Positions 25,377 through 32,939 of a stretch of 64,000 nt of DNA are shown here, piece after piece. Source of the stretch: Nitrospirillum amazonense (GTDB lineage: Bacteria > Pseudomonadota > Alphaproteobacteria > Azospirillales > Azospirillaceae); NCBI RefSeq assembly GCF_007828035.1, contig NZ_VITV01000008.1, positions 186,001 through 250,000 of the forward strand, given 5' to 3'. The notes beneath the pieces were generated by a model. That model had not been told where the DNA came from. It saw only the letters and a program-made list of their open reading frames with translations, and did no database searches. Position 1 is the first letter of the stretch. Each line of letters begins with the position of its first letter. A program made the position numbers and the translations under genes.

Positions 25377-26675
25377 ATGAGCGAGAGCACGATGACCGAG
25401 ACGACCGCCACGCCGACGACCGCACTGGTACGGCCAGGATACCGCGTCCTGGTGATGGCGGCGCTGTTCGTGGTCTACACCCTGAACTTTGTGGACCGGC
25501 AGATCCTCAGCATTCTGGCCGTGCCCATCAAGACGGAGCTGGAGCTGACCGATACGCAGCTGGGCTGGCTGGGCGGGCCGGCCTTCGCCCTGTTCTACAC
25601 CTTCCTCGCCATCCCCATCGCCCGCTTGGCCGACCGCATGAGCCGGGTGCGCATCATGGCCGTGTCGCTGGCGCTGTGGAGCGGCTTTACGGCACTCACC
25701 GGCCAGGTGGGCCTGTTCTGGCAACTGTTCCTGTGCCGCATGGGCGTGGGCGTGGGGGAGGCCGGCGGCGTCGCCCCCGCCTATTCCCTGATCAGCGACT
25801 ATTTCCCCAAGCACCAGCGCGCCCGCGCCCTGGCCGTCTATTCCTTCGGCATCCCCTTTGGCAGCGCCCTGGGCATCCTGCTGGGCGGCTACATCGCCAC
25901 GGCCGTGAACTGGCGCCTGGCCTTCACCGTCTGCGGCATCGGCGGCCTGATCATGACGCCCATCTTCCTGGTTTGCGTGCGCGAGCCGGTGCGCGGCGCG
26001 TTCGACGCCGTGAAGAACGCGGGCGCCCCGGTGCCGCTGCGGGCCGTGCTGTCCATTCTGTGTACCAAGCCGTCGTTCTGGCTGCTGTCGGCCGGTGCCG
26101 CCTCCTGCTCCGTCCTGGGGTATGGGCTGGCGTTCTGGATGCCGGCCTTCCTGGCGCGCATGCACGGCATGGCGCTGAAGGACGTGTCGCTGCTGCTGGG
26201 CGTCGGCAGCCTGGTGGCCGGCACGTTGGGCATCTGGGCCGGCGGCGCCCTGGCCGACCGGCTGGGCAGCGCGCGCAAAGCCGCCTATCCGCTGGTGCCG
26301 GCCGTAGCCTTCCTGGTGGCGGTACCGCTCTATGCCCTGGGCTTCCTGGCCAAGGAGCTGTGGCTGGTGGCGGCGCTGTGCACCCTGCCCTTGGCCCTGG
26401 GCCTCGCCTGGCTGGGCCCCGTCATCGCCGCCGTGCAGCACGTGGTGCCCCCGGCCATGCGGGCCACCGCCTCGGCCATCTTCCTCTTCATCAACAACCT
26501 GGTGGGCATCGGCTTCGGCATCTTCTTCTTCGGCCGCCTGTCCGACTTCCTGGCCCCCCGGTACGGCACCGAGGCCCTGCGCTATTCCTTGCTGATCGGG
26601 CTGGGTTTCTACCTGCTGAGCGCCCTGTTCTTCATCCTTTCCAGCCGCCGCCTGGAACGGGATTGGGAAGGGTGA
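25377..26675 (+). CDS. MFS transporter, spinster-like branch
   Basis: A 432-residue inner-membrane carrier with 12 predicted spans. TM1 begins at residue ~25 with VYTLNFVDRQILSILAVPIKTEL, a motif typical of the Spinster-like MFS group often found beside TonB receptors in alphaproteobacteria. The A-motif is seen as ARLADRMSRVR and again as GALADRLGSARK. GVGEAGGVAPAYSLISDYFPKHQRARAL is the TM4-5 region. It lies 86 bases downstream of the TonB receptor in the same orientation and should carry the imported compound across the inner membrane. Confidence 0.93.
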   Translation: MSESTMTETTATPTTALVRPGYRVLVMAALFVVYTLNFVDRQILSILAVPIKTELELTDTQLGWLGGPAFALFYTFLAIPIARLADRMSRVRIMAVSLALWSGFTALTGQVGLFWQLFLCRMGVGVGEAGGVAPAYSLISDYFPKHQRARALAVYSFGIPFGSALGILLGGYIATAVNWRLAFTVCGIGGLIMTPIFLVCVREPVRGAFDAVKNAGAPVPLRAVLSILCTKPSFWLLSAGAASCSVLGYGLAFWMPAFLARMHGMALKDVSLLLGVGSLVAGTLGIWAGGALADRLGSARKAAYPLVPAVAFLVAVPLYALGFLAKELWLVAALCTLPLALGLAWLGPVIAAVQHVVPPAMRATASAIFLFINNLVGIGFGIFFFGRLSDFLAPRYGTEALRYSLLIGLGFYLLSALFFILSSRRLERDWEG

Positions 26676-26686
26676 AGTCCGGTGGG

Positions 26687-26715
26687 TTGCAGGTAAGGGC
26701 TAGGAGCCTTATAAT
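26687..26715 (+). promoter_or_regulatory. Sigma-70 promoter of the toxin-antitoxin pair
   Basis: TTGCAG (26687-26692), a 17-base spacer and a perfect TATAAT (26710-26715) lie 31 bases before the antitoxin ATG. This is the clearest housekeeping promoter in the window. Transcription should start near 26722, at the edge of the inverted repeat. Confidence 0.65.
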
Positions 26716-26720
26716 GTGGA

Positions 26721-26740
26721 AATTCCCGCGGGAGGGAATT
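26721..26740. promoter_or_regulatory. Operator-like inverted repeat overlapping the antitoxin ribosome site
   Basis: AATTCCC-GCGGGA-GGGAATT is a 7-base dyad that includes the inner perfect palindrome TCCCGCGGGA. It covers the start of transcription, and its right arm contains the GGGAGGG ribosome site of the antitoxin. AbrB-type antitoxins usually autorepress through such a site. Confidence 0.5.
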
Positions 26741-26745
26741 CTCCC

Positions 26746-26997
26746 ATGTCCATCGAACTGACGGTAACGGCCAAGGGCCAGGTCATCCTGCGTCAGGAAG
26801 TCCTGGCTCACTTAGGCATAGGGCCAGGCGACAAGGTCGTGGTCGATCTATTGCCGGATGGCCGGGTCCAGGTCCATGCCAAACCGGGCCTAGCCATAAC
26901 GGAGCTGTTCGGTGCGCTGAAACGGCCCGGCCAACCTGTCCTTACCATTGACGAGGTGAATGAAGCGATCGCGGCCGGTTGGGCCGGCGAACGATAA
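26746..26997 (+). CDS. AbrB/MazE-family antitoxin
   Basis: An 83-residue antitoxin. The N-terminal swapped-hairpin DNA-binding domain is plain in SIELTVTAKGQVILRQEVLAHLGIGPGDKVVVDLLPDGRVQV. The C-terminal ~35 residues (ITELFGALKRPGQPVLTIDEVNEAIAAGWAGER) form the toxin-binding tail. The start at ATG 26746 is set by GGGAGGG upstream. Its 3' end overlaps the PIN toxin gene by 19 bases, ensuring coupled translation. With its partner it forms a type II VapBC-like module, probably autoregulated through the dyad at 26721-26740. Confidence 0.9.
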   Translation: MSIELTVTAKGQVILRQEVLAHLGIGPGDKVVVDLLPDGRVQVHAKPGLAITELFGALKRPGQPVLTIDEVNEAIAAGWAGER

Positions 26998-27410
26998 AGA
27001 TCACGATCGATACCAATATCCTGGTCCGTTTCTTCATTGAAGACGATCCAGAGCAGGCGGCCCAGGCACGCGCCCTGATGATCAAAGGGACACGGATCGT
27101 CATTCCCCTGCCCGCGCTGTGCGAGGCGGCATGGGTACTGCGACGCGGGTATCGACTTCCCGCCGCAGATATCGCGGATCAGTTGGAACGCCTGCTTCTT
27201 GTCGAAACAATCGTCATCGACAGGCAGGCGCTGATGGCGGGTGCCGCTTTCCTGCGCGCCGGTGGCGACTTCGCCGATGGGGCCATCGCGACCGATGGCC
27301 GGGACAAGGGTGGTGAAGTGTTTGTTTCGTTTGATCGTGGCGCCGTCAATCGCTGGCGGCGTATGGGCGGGAACGCTGCCGAACCCACCCTTGTGCTGTC
27401 CGCCGGGTGA
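26979..27410 (+). CDS. PIN-domain ribonuclease toxin (VapC-like)
   Basis: A 143-residue PIN-domain nuclease. All four acidic residues expected of the active site are present: Asp in TIDTNILVRF, Glu in LCEAAWVL, Asp in GDFADGAIA and Asp in VSFDRGAV. No ATG or GTG exists at the right place; a TTG at 26979 is the only plausible start ahead of the first beta strand. The frame overlaps the antitoxin by 19 bases, so translation is probably by coupling. VapC toxins cut initiator tRNA or rRNA; the target here is unknown. Its TGA touches the convergent stop of the permease gene. Confidence 0.88.
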   Translation: MGRRTIKITIDTNILVRFFIEDDPEQAAQARALMIKGTRIVIPLPALCEAAWVLRRGYRLPAADIADQLERLLLVETIVIDRQALMAGAAFLRAGGDFADGAIATDGRDKGGEVFVSFDRGAVNRWRRMGGNAAEPTLVLSAG

Positions 27411-28874
27411 TCACTCCGCCAGTTGCGCCTCACGCTGGCGGGCGGAGTTACGCATGCCGTAGAGGAAGTAGATGGCCAGGCCCAGCAGGCTCCACGCGCC
27501 GAAGCGGATCCAGTTGCTGAGGCCCAGCGAGATCATCAGCGCCACGCAGATCACGGCGCCGATGACGGCCACCACCGGCAGATAGGGCACACGGAAGGGG
27601 CGCGGGCGGTGCGGGTCGCGCACGCGCAGCACCAGGGTGGCGACGCAGACCAGGGCGAAGGCCATGAGCGTGCCCAAGGATACCAGGTCGCCCAGCACAT
27701 CCAGCGGCGCGATGCCGCCGATGATGGCGGCCACCAGCGTCACCCACAGCGTCGCCTGCCACGGCACATGGTGCTCCGGATTGACCGAGGCGAAGGACGG
27801 CGGCATCAGGCCGTCGCGGGCCATGGCATAGAAGATGCGGATCTGGCCGTAGTTGCAGATGAGGATGGCGGAGCCCAGGCCCAGGATGGCGGCCAGGTTG
27901 ATGATCATGCCCAGCCAGGCCAGGGACGGGCCGGCGTTCTTGATGGCGATGAAGATGGCCTCGGGCGCATCCAGCATGGTGTAGGGCGCCAGGCCGGTCA
28001 TGACCAGGCCCACCACCACGTACAGCGTCACGCACACGGCCAGGCCGCCCAGGATGCCGCGCGGCACCGTGCGCTGGGGCGACCGCGCCTCCTGCGCCGC
28101 GGTGGAGACCGCATCGAAACCGATATAGGCGAAGAACAGGGTGCCGGCGGCGCGGAACACACCAGACCAGCCGAAGGCCCCATCGCCCGTGCTCTCGGGA
28201 ATGAAGGGATGCCAGTTGGCGGTATCGACGTAGAAGATGCCCACCACCGCGAACAGCACCATGGCGCCCACCTTGATGGCGACGGAGATGTTGTTGAAGC
28301 GCGCGGTTTCCTTGATGCCCAGGCTGAGGATGACGCCGCACAGGGCGATGATGAACACGGCCGGCCCGTTGATGAAGGCCCCGGTCCATTCGAAGCCCTT
28401 CTCATCCGAGTAGGACAAGGGGGCCGATGCCAGGTTGGTGGGCAGGTGCACCCCCCATTGCCCGAGGAAGGCGTTGAGGTAGCCGGAGAAGCCCACGGCC
28501 ACGGCCGACCCGCTGATCATGTATTCCAGCACCAGGTTCCAGCCCACCAGCCAGGCCACGATTTCACCCAGCGTGGCGTAGGTGTAGCTGTAGGCGCTGC
28601 CCGCCACGGGAATGACGGTGGCCAGCTCAGCGAAGCACAGCCCGGCGAACAGGCAGGCCAGTGCGGCGAAGGCGAAGGAGATGGCGACCGCCGGCCCCGC
28701 ATGGGTGGCGGCCTGCGATCCGGTCATGACGAAGATGCCGGCCCCCACCGTGCAGCCCACGCCCGCCAGGATCAGGTCCAACGTACCCAGGCCACGCGTC
28801 AGCTTCGCGGCCCCGTGCTTCCCCTCACCGGCCGCGATGAGCGCATCGACCGGCTTGACCGTCCATAACCCCAT
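27411..28874 (-). CDS. APC-superfamily amino acid permease (CAT type)
   Basis: About 487 residues from the ATG at 28874, preceded by GGGACGGG; an ATG nine codons earlier is an alternative. Around twelve membrane spans are readable. LILAGVGCTVGAGIFVMTGSQAATHAGPAVAISF in TM1-2 is the substrate-binding GAGIF motif of the cationic amino acid transporter group, and LFFAYIGFDAVSTAAQEARSPQRTVP is the TM6 motif. It lies 130 bases downstream of an FCD-type regulator that follows hutH, so uptake of histidine or a related amino acid is likely. It converges on the toxin gene with no gap. Confidence 0.9.
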   Translation of the reverse strand: MGLWTVKPVDALIAAGEGKHGAAKLTRGLGTLDLILAGVGCTVGAGIFVMTGSQAATHAGPAVAISFAFAALACLFAGLCFAELATVIPVAGSAYSYTYATLGEIVAWLVGWNLVLEYMISGSAVAVGFSGYLNAFLGQWGVHLPTNLASAPLSYSDEKGFEWTGAFINGPAVFIIALCGVILSLGIKETARFNNISVAIKVGAMVLFAVVGIFYVDTANWHPFIPESTGDGAFGWSGVFRAAGTLFFAYIGFDAVSTAAQEARSPQRTVPRGILGGLAVCVTLYVVVGLVMTGLAPYTMLDAPEAIFIAIKNAGPSLAWLGMIINLAAILGLGSAILICNYGQIRIFYAMARDGLMPPSFASVNPEHHVPWQATLWVTLVAAIIGGIAPLDVLGDLVSLGTLMAFALVCVATLVLRVRDPHRPRPFRVPYLPVVAVIGAVICVALMISLGLSNWIRFGAWSLLGLAIYFLYGMRNSARQREAQLAE

Positions 28875-29003
28875 ACCCGTCCCTTTCCCCGTTCGCGCCA
28901 TCAGGTGGGCCGCACGTCCGGGGCCCTGTCCTATCCGTTATTCCCGTCCTAGCACGTTCCGGCGCGCCCGTCCCAGCCTGGGCCCGTGAACGCGATCAAA
29001 TTT

Positions 29004-29684
29004 TTAATCCACGCCTTCATCCTCCGGTGACGGATATCGGCGCAGCACCGCCTCGATGACGAAATTCTGGCCGGTATAGACATGCTCATACAACAGCTGG
29101 GCCGCCTTCTCGCCATCGCCGGCGATCAGGGCGGCCAGCACCGGCTGGCTGCCGGCCCGGTAGGCCGCCGCCCCTTCGGACTGGGGAATGCCCATGAACA
29201 GGGGGCGCTGCCCACGCTCGTACAGGTTCTGCAGGATCTGCTGCAGGCGCGGATTGCCCGAGGCCTCAGCGATGGTCTCGTGGAAATCCTGGTCGGCCTC
29301 CAGGATCTTGCGATGCTGGTCAGGGTCGTCGGGCTCCACCGTGATGGTGGTGGCCCGCACCAGGCGGCGGACCTGCGCGGTGGTCAGCCGCCCGGCGGCC
29401 AGCCGCCCAGCCATGGGCTCAAGGGCCAGGCGGAGCTGGAAGCAGTGCATGATGTCTTCCGGCGTGATGGGCGCCACGGTGAAACCGCTGCGCGCCCGCG
29501 CCGCCATCAGCCCTTCCTGGCACAGGCGCGCCAGGGCGGTCCGCACCGGTGCCTTGCCAAACCCCAGCCGCTCCGCCAGCAGGGCCTCGCTGACCCGCTG
29601 CCCGGGCGTCAGGCGGCAGAGCATGATGTCGGCGCGCAGGGCCTGGTAGGCCCGTTCGCTCAGGCGTTCCTCAGTGGTGCTCAA
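29004..29684 (-). CDS. GntR-family regulator with FCD domain
   Basis: A 226-residue GntR regulator. The N-terminal winged helix (residues ~8-70) reads AYQALRADIMLCRLTPGQRVSEALLAERLGFGKAPVRTALARLCQEGLM. The helical FCD effector domain (~80-215) has the metal-ligand type residues DFHETIAEASGN and a late His in YEHVYTGQNF. It starts 35 bases after the hutH stop on the same strand and probably belongs to that operon. Classical hut repressors (HutC) are GntR proteins of the UTRA class; this is the FCD class, so it may be a substitute or control the downstream permease. Confidence 0.9.
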   Translation of the reverse strand: MSTTEERLSERAYQALRADIMLCRLTPGQRVSEALLAERLGFGKAPVRTALARLCQEGLMAARARSGFTVAPITPEDIMHCFQLRLALEPMAGRLAAGRLTTAQVRRLVRATTITVEPDDPDQHRKILEADQDFHETIAEASGNPRLQQILQNLYERGQRPLFMGIPQSEGAAAYRAGSQPVLAALIAGDGEKAAQLLYEHVYTGQNFVIEAVLRRYPSPEDEGVD

Positions 29685-29719
29685 GGCCCGCTTCCCTCCC
29701 GCTCAATGCCGCCCTCTTA

Positions 29720-31234
29720 CTAGAACTCCAGCCCCGCGCCCAGGTCACCGTTCACCACCAGGGCCTTGGCGGCGGCGATGTCGGGGGCGAAGTAGCGGTC
29801 CTGGTCATAGGCCGGCACCACGGCGCGCAGCTTGGCCCTGGCCGCCTCCAACACTTCCGAGGTCCGCAGCGGCAGGTGGAATTCCAGGCCCTGGATGGCG
29901 GCCAGTGCCTCGATGCCGACGATGCCGGCGGCGTTGTCGGCCATGTCGATCAGACGGCGGGCCGCCCAGGTCGCCATGGAGACGTGATCCTCCTGGTTGG
30001 CGGAGGTGGGAATGCTGTCCACCGACGCCGGGTGGGCCAGGCCCTTGTTCTCGCTGGCGAGCGCCGCCGCGGTGACATGGGCGATCATGAAACCGGAATT
30101 GATGCCACCGTCCTTCACCAGGAAGGCCGGCAGGCCGCCGTTGTGGTGCGGATCCACCAGCATGGCGATGCGGCGCTCCGACAGGTTGCCGATCTCGGCG
30201 AGCGCCAGGGCGATCTGGTCGGCGGCGAAGGCCACCGGCTCGGCATGGAAGTTGCCGCCGGACAGGATGTCGCCGGTGTCGGGGAAGACCAGGGGGTTGT
30301 CGGTGACGGCGTTGGCCTCGATCAGCAGGGTGCCGGCCGCCATGCGCAGCTGGTCCAGGCAGGCGCCCATGACCTGCGGCTGGCAGCGCAGGCAGTAGGG
30401 GTCCTGCACCCGCTCGCAATCCAGGTGGCTGGCGCGCACGGCGCTGCCGTCCAGCAGGCGGCGATAGGCGGCGGCGGTGTCGATCTGGCCCTTCTGGCCG
30501 CGCAGCTCATGGATGCGGGCGTCGAAGGGGGTGTCGGAGCCGCGGGCGGCGTCCACCGACAGGGCGCCGGCGGTCAGGGCGGCCTGGAACACCCGCTCGG
30601 CCGCGAACAGGCCGTTCAGCGCCAGCGCGGTCGATACCTGGGTGCCGTTCAGCAGGGCCAAGCCCTCCTTGGGCCCCAGATCCGTGGGCTCCAGCCCCGC
30701 TTTGCGGATGCCTTCGGTGGCGGGCAGGATCTGGCCATCCACCCGCACCTCGCCCACACCCAGCAGCGGCGCCACCAGGTGGGCCAGCGGGGCCAGGTCG
30801 CCCGAGGCGCCGACGGAGCCCTTGGACGGGATGCAGGGATAGACGCCATGATTGGCCAGCGCCACCAGCGCCCGGATGACGCTGCCGCGCACGCCGGAAT
30901 AGCCGCGCGCGAGGCTGGAAATCTTGAGCACCAGGATCAGGCGCACGATGGCGTCGTCCAGCAGCGGGCCGGTGCCCACCGCGTGGCTCAGCACCAGGTT
31001 GCGCTGAAGCTGAGACAGCTGGTCATTGCCGATGCGGGTCTTGGCCAGCAAGCCGAAGCCGGTGTTGATGCCATAGGCGGTGCGACCGGCGGCCATGACG
31101 GCATCGACCGTGGCGGCGGACTTTTCCGCAGTCGCCAGGGTGGCGTCATCGACCACCAGGTGGACAGGGCCCGCCAGGGTGGCGCGCAGGTCGGCCAGGG
31201 TCAGGCGGCCGGGGACCAGGGTGAAGGTGTGCAT
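29720..31234 (-). CDS. hutH: Histidine ammonia-lyase
   Basis: Converts L-histidine to trans-urocanate and ammonia. 504 residues from the ATG at 31234 matches the usual ~510 residues; the longer frame adds only a non-homologous leader. The MIO prosthetic group forms from Ala143-Ser144-Gly145 in [16 protein letters not shown], and the catalytic tyrosine is in [11 protein letters not shown] (Tyr53). Later segments [21 protein letters not shown] and [12 protein letters not shown] are typical of HutH. Related aromatic amino acid lyases share these motifs, but the N-formylglutamate amidohydrolase gene 45 bases upstream favours histidine. Urocanase and imidazolonepropionase genes are absent nearby. 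Confidence 0.93.
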   Translation of the reverse strand: MHTFTLVPGRLTLADLRATLAGPVHLVVDDATLATAEKSAATVDAVMAAGRTAYGINTGFGLLAKTRIGNDQLSQLQRNLVLSHAVGTGPLLDDAIVRLILVLKISSLARGYSGVRGSVIRALVALANHGVYPCIPSKGSVGASGDLAPLAHLVAPLLGVGEVRVDGQILPATEGIRKAGLEPTDLGPKEGLALLNGTQVSTALALNGLFAAERVFQAALTAGALSVDAARGSDTPFDARIHELRGQKGQIDTAAAYRRLLDGSAVRASHLDCERVQDPYCLRCQPQVMGACLDQLRMAAGTLLIEANAVTDNPLVFPDTGDILSGGNFHAEPVAFAADQIALALAEIGNLSERRIAMLVDPHHNGGLPAFLVKDGGINSGFMIAHVTAAALASENKGLAHPASVDSIPTSANQEDHVSMATWAARRLIDMADNAAGIVGIEALAAIQGLEFHLPLRTSEVLEAARAKLRAVVPAYDQDRYFAPDIAAAKALVVNGDLGAGLEF

Positions 31235-31279
31235 GGCACGGGGACTCCCGAGATAAATCAATAGACTATAGGCCAATCT

Positions 31280-32089
31280 TCAGGCGGCGGCGTAATACGC
31301 CGCCGCTGAGGACAGGAAGGTTGCGATCATCTGGCGCAGCACCGGACGCAGGCGGGAACAGCGCCCCTCATCCAGCGCCGGCACCAGGCCGGGGGCCAGG
31401 TGGGTATCCTGCGACAGTTCCAACTGCAGGGCGTGGACATGCTCCGCCGGCCGGCCGTAGTGGCGGGTGACGTGCCCGCCCTTGAACCTGCCGTTCAGCA
31501 CCGCGCTATAGCCGCTGGTCTGGGTTACCTGGAACACCGCGTCGGCGAAGGCCGGAGCGCAGGAGGCGCCGGCGTTGCTGCCCAGGTTCAGGTCGGGCAG
31601 CCGGCCATCGAACAGGCGCGGCACCTCCGCCGCGATGGAATGCGCGTCCCACAGCAGGGCGTAGCCGTGCCGCGCCTTCAGCCGGGCCAACTCCGTCGAC
31701 AGTTGGGCATGATAGGGCTGCCAGTAGGTGGCGACGCGGGCGGCCTTTTCGGCATCGTCCGGCCCCTGCGCCGGCAGATACAAGGGCGTGCCATCGAACA
31801 TCACCTCCGGGATCAGGCCGGTGCCGGCTTGGCCGGGATAGAGGTTAGCGTCATCCGCCGGGCGGTTCAGATCCACGACATAACGGCTGTAGCCCGCCAC
31901 CAGGGTGGAGGCGCCGATCGCGTCCGCGAAGTCATACAGCAAATCAACATGCCAGTCGGTGTCGAGCAGGCCGTGGGCCTCAGGCGCCAGGCGGGACGAA
32001 ATGTCCGCCGGCACCTGGATACCGACATGGGGGAAAGAGATCAGCAGCGGTGCCGTCCCCTGCCGAAAGGTGAAGATTGGCGCCATCAT
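31280..32089 (-). CDS. hutG: N-formylglutamate amidohydrolase
   Basis: Hydrolyses N-formyl-L-glutamate to glutamate and formate, the last step of the five-step histidine pathway. The 269 residues begin MMAPIFTFRQG. Family landmarks are LLISFPHVGIQVP, LLDTDWHVDLLYDFADAIGAS, SRYVVDLNRPADDANLYPG and LLWDAHSIAAEVPRLFDGRLPDLNLGSN, which include zinc-ligand histidines. Its first ATG overlaps the TGA of a 31-codon frame (32086-32181) that looks like the tail of urocanase. It is followed by hutH on the same strand. The hutF/hutG three-enzyme alternative cannot be distinguished without the rest of the pathway. Confidence 0.9.
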   Translation of the reverse strand: MMAPIFTFRQGTAPLLISFPHVGIQVPADISSRLAPEAHGLLDTDWHVDLLYDFADAIGASTLVAGYSRYVVDLNRPADDANLYPGQAGTGLIPEVMFDGTPLYLPAQGPDDAEKAARVATYWQPYHAQLSTELARLKARHGYALLWDAHSIAAEVPRLFDGRLPDLNLGSNAGASCAPAFADAVFQVTQTSGYSAVLNGRFKGGHVTRHYGRPAEHVHALQLELSQDTHLAPGLVPALDEGRCSRLRPVLRQMIATFLSSAAAYYAAA

Positions 32090-32181
32090 TGGATGATCAC
32101 GGGCAAGTCCAGACCATGGTGCGGGGTGCCCTCGACAGTCAGATCATGGCCGGCGGCGACGTGTGGAACGGCGGGCCTCAT
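32086..32181 (-). pseudogene. hutU: Probable C-terminal stub of urocanase hutU
   Basis: A 31-codon frame, ATG at 32181, ending in TGA that overlaps the hutG start (ATGA). Its last ~27 residues (AVPHVAAGHDLTVEGTPHHGLDLPVIIQ region) align without gaps to the conserved urocanase C-terminus, whose usual form is VVRHADAGYDIAxxCAxEQGLNLPMI. By eye I count ten identities in 27 plus several conservative changes. HutU normally lies directly upstream of hutG in alphaproteobacterial hut operons. An internal deletion that left the tail and its coupling junction explains this. A good ribosome site (AGAGGA, 7 bases before ATG) means the peptide may still be translated. It could also be a chance small ORF. 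Confidence 0.5.
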
Positions 32182-32566
32182 TTGACATTCCTCTTTCCTG
32201 CTTGGCCGGCCAAAGTACATCGCTGAGGGGCGCTTTGGCCCGAAACGACCGATCCCGATGGCAATGGCGGTACCATGGGCGCCATCCTAGCGGCCAAGTG
32301 ATGGCGCGTAAAGGCCTGCCACGCCATCTGACCTGTCAGTAAGTTCACCTGGACAGCGCTTCGCGGCCCTGCTTCGCTCTGCCAAAACGCTGGAACTGGC
32401 TGTATGATTCCCCTGGGATGTTCGGCTGATGATGGCTCTGCGCGACGCCTGAATGGCGTCGGCCATCTGAAATTTCAGGACCACCAGCGGCGCACCGCGT
32501 CCTCGACACAAGGAATTGGTCTGCCGACCGGAGGGCGACGCCAGCACGAACCGGGCCGGAAAGTGG
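32182..32566. other. 385-base non-coding region upstream of the hut genes
   Basis: No gene is supported. Open frames here are Arg/Ser/Pro-rich and lack ribosome sites. The region should hold the hut promoter. It contains the perfect 12-base palindrome TTGGCCGGCCAA at 32202-32213. If hutU was lost, part of this DNA replaced it; I could read no further urocanase sequence in any frame. Confidence 0.45.
32202..32213. promoter_or_regulatory. 12-base palindrome upstream of the hut operon
   Basis: TTGGCCGGCCAA is a perfect palindrome 20 bases before the ATG of the hutU stub. Its position suits a repressor site for the hut genes, perhaps for the GntR-type regulator encoded at the end of the operon. 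GC-rich palindromes are common by chance in this genome, so support is modest. Confidence 0.3.
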
Positions 32567-32929
32567 TCAGGCCGTCTGATCGGGGGCGGCCGACGCCGCC
32601 AGCAAAGAGGCCAGGAAGTCGGACGCGTCCTCGGCGTCGGCCAGGAAGTCCGCGCCGATGATTCGCCGCCCCCCATCCACCCGCCGCACAATGATGGGGA
32701 ACAGGGCGACGCCGTTGGTCACCTCGCTATGGATGCTGACGGTCAGGGTCTGGCCCGGGGCGATATCCTCCACCCCGCCGTGCAACTGCAGGCCGATCCC
32801 CTTGGCCGACCAATCGACCAGGCGGGCCTGGTGGCGGCCCACCCGCAGCGGGTACGCGTCGCCGGACAGGCGCGCGGCTCGCCGGCGATCGACTGCGGAG
32901 GGGGGAGGCTCGTCCGTCATGGGCGCCAT
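32567..32929 (-). CDS. PilZ-domain protein, probable c-di-GMP receptor
   Basis: A single-domain PilZ protein of 120 residues (117 from the second ATG at 32920). Both c-di-GMP contact motifs are visible: the arginine cluster DRRRAARLSG at residues ~14-23 and D-x-S-x-x-G as VDWSAKGIGLQL ~20 residues on. No other domain is present. It starts 10 bases after the pentapeptide protein stop, so the two are an operon. It probably couples c-di-GMP level to a partner protein, for which the adjacent pentapeptide protein is an obvious candidate. Confidence 0.88.
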   Translation of the reverse strand: MAPMTDEPPPSAVDRRRAARLSGDAYPLRVGRHQARLVDWSAKGIGLQLHGGVEDIAPGQTLTVSIHSEVTNGVALFPIIVRRVDGGRRIIGADFLADAEDASDFLASLLAASAAPDQTA

Positions 32930-32939
32930 TCTACCCGGA

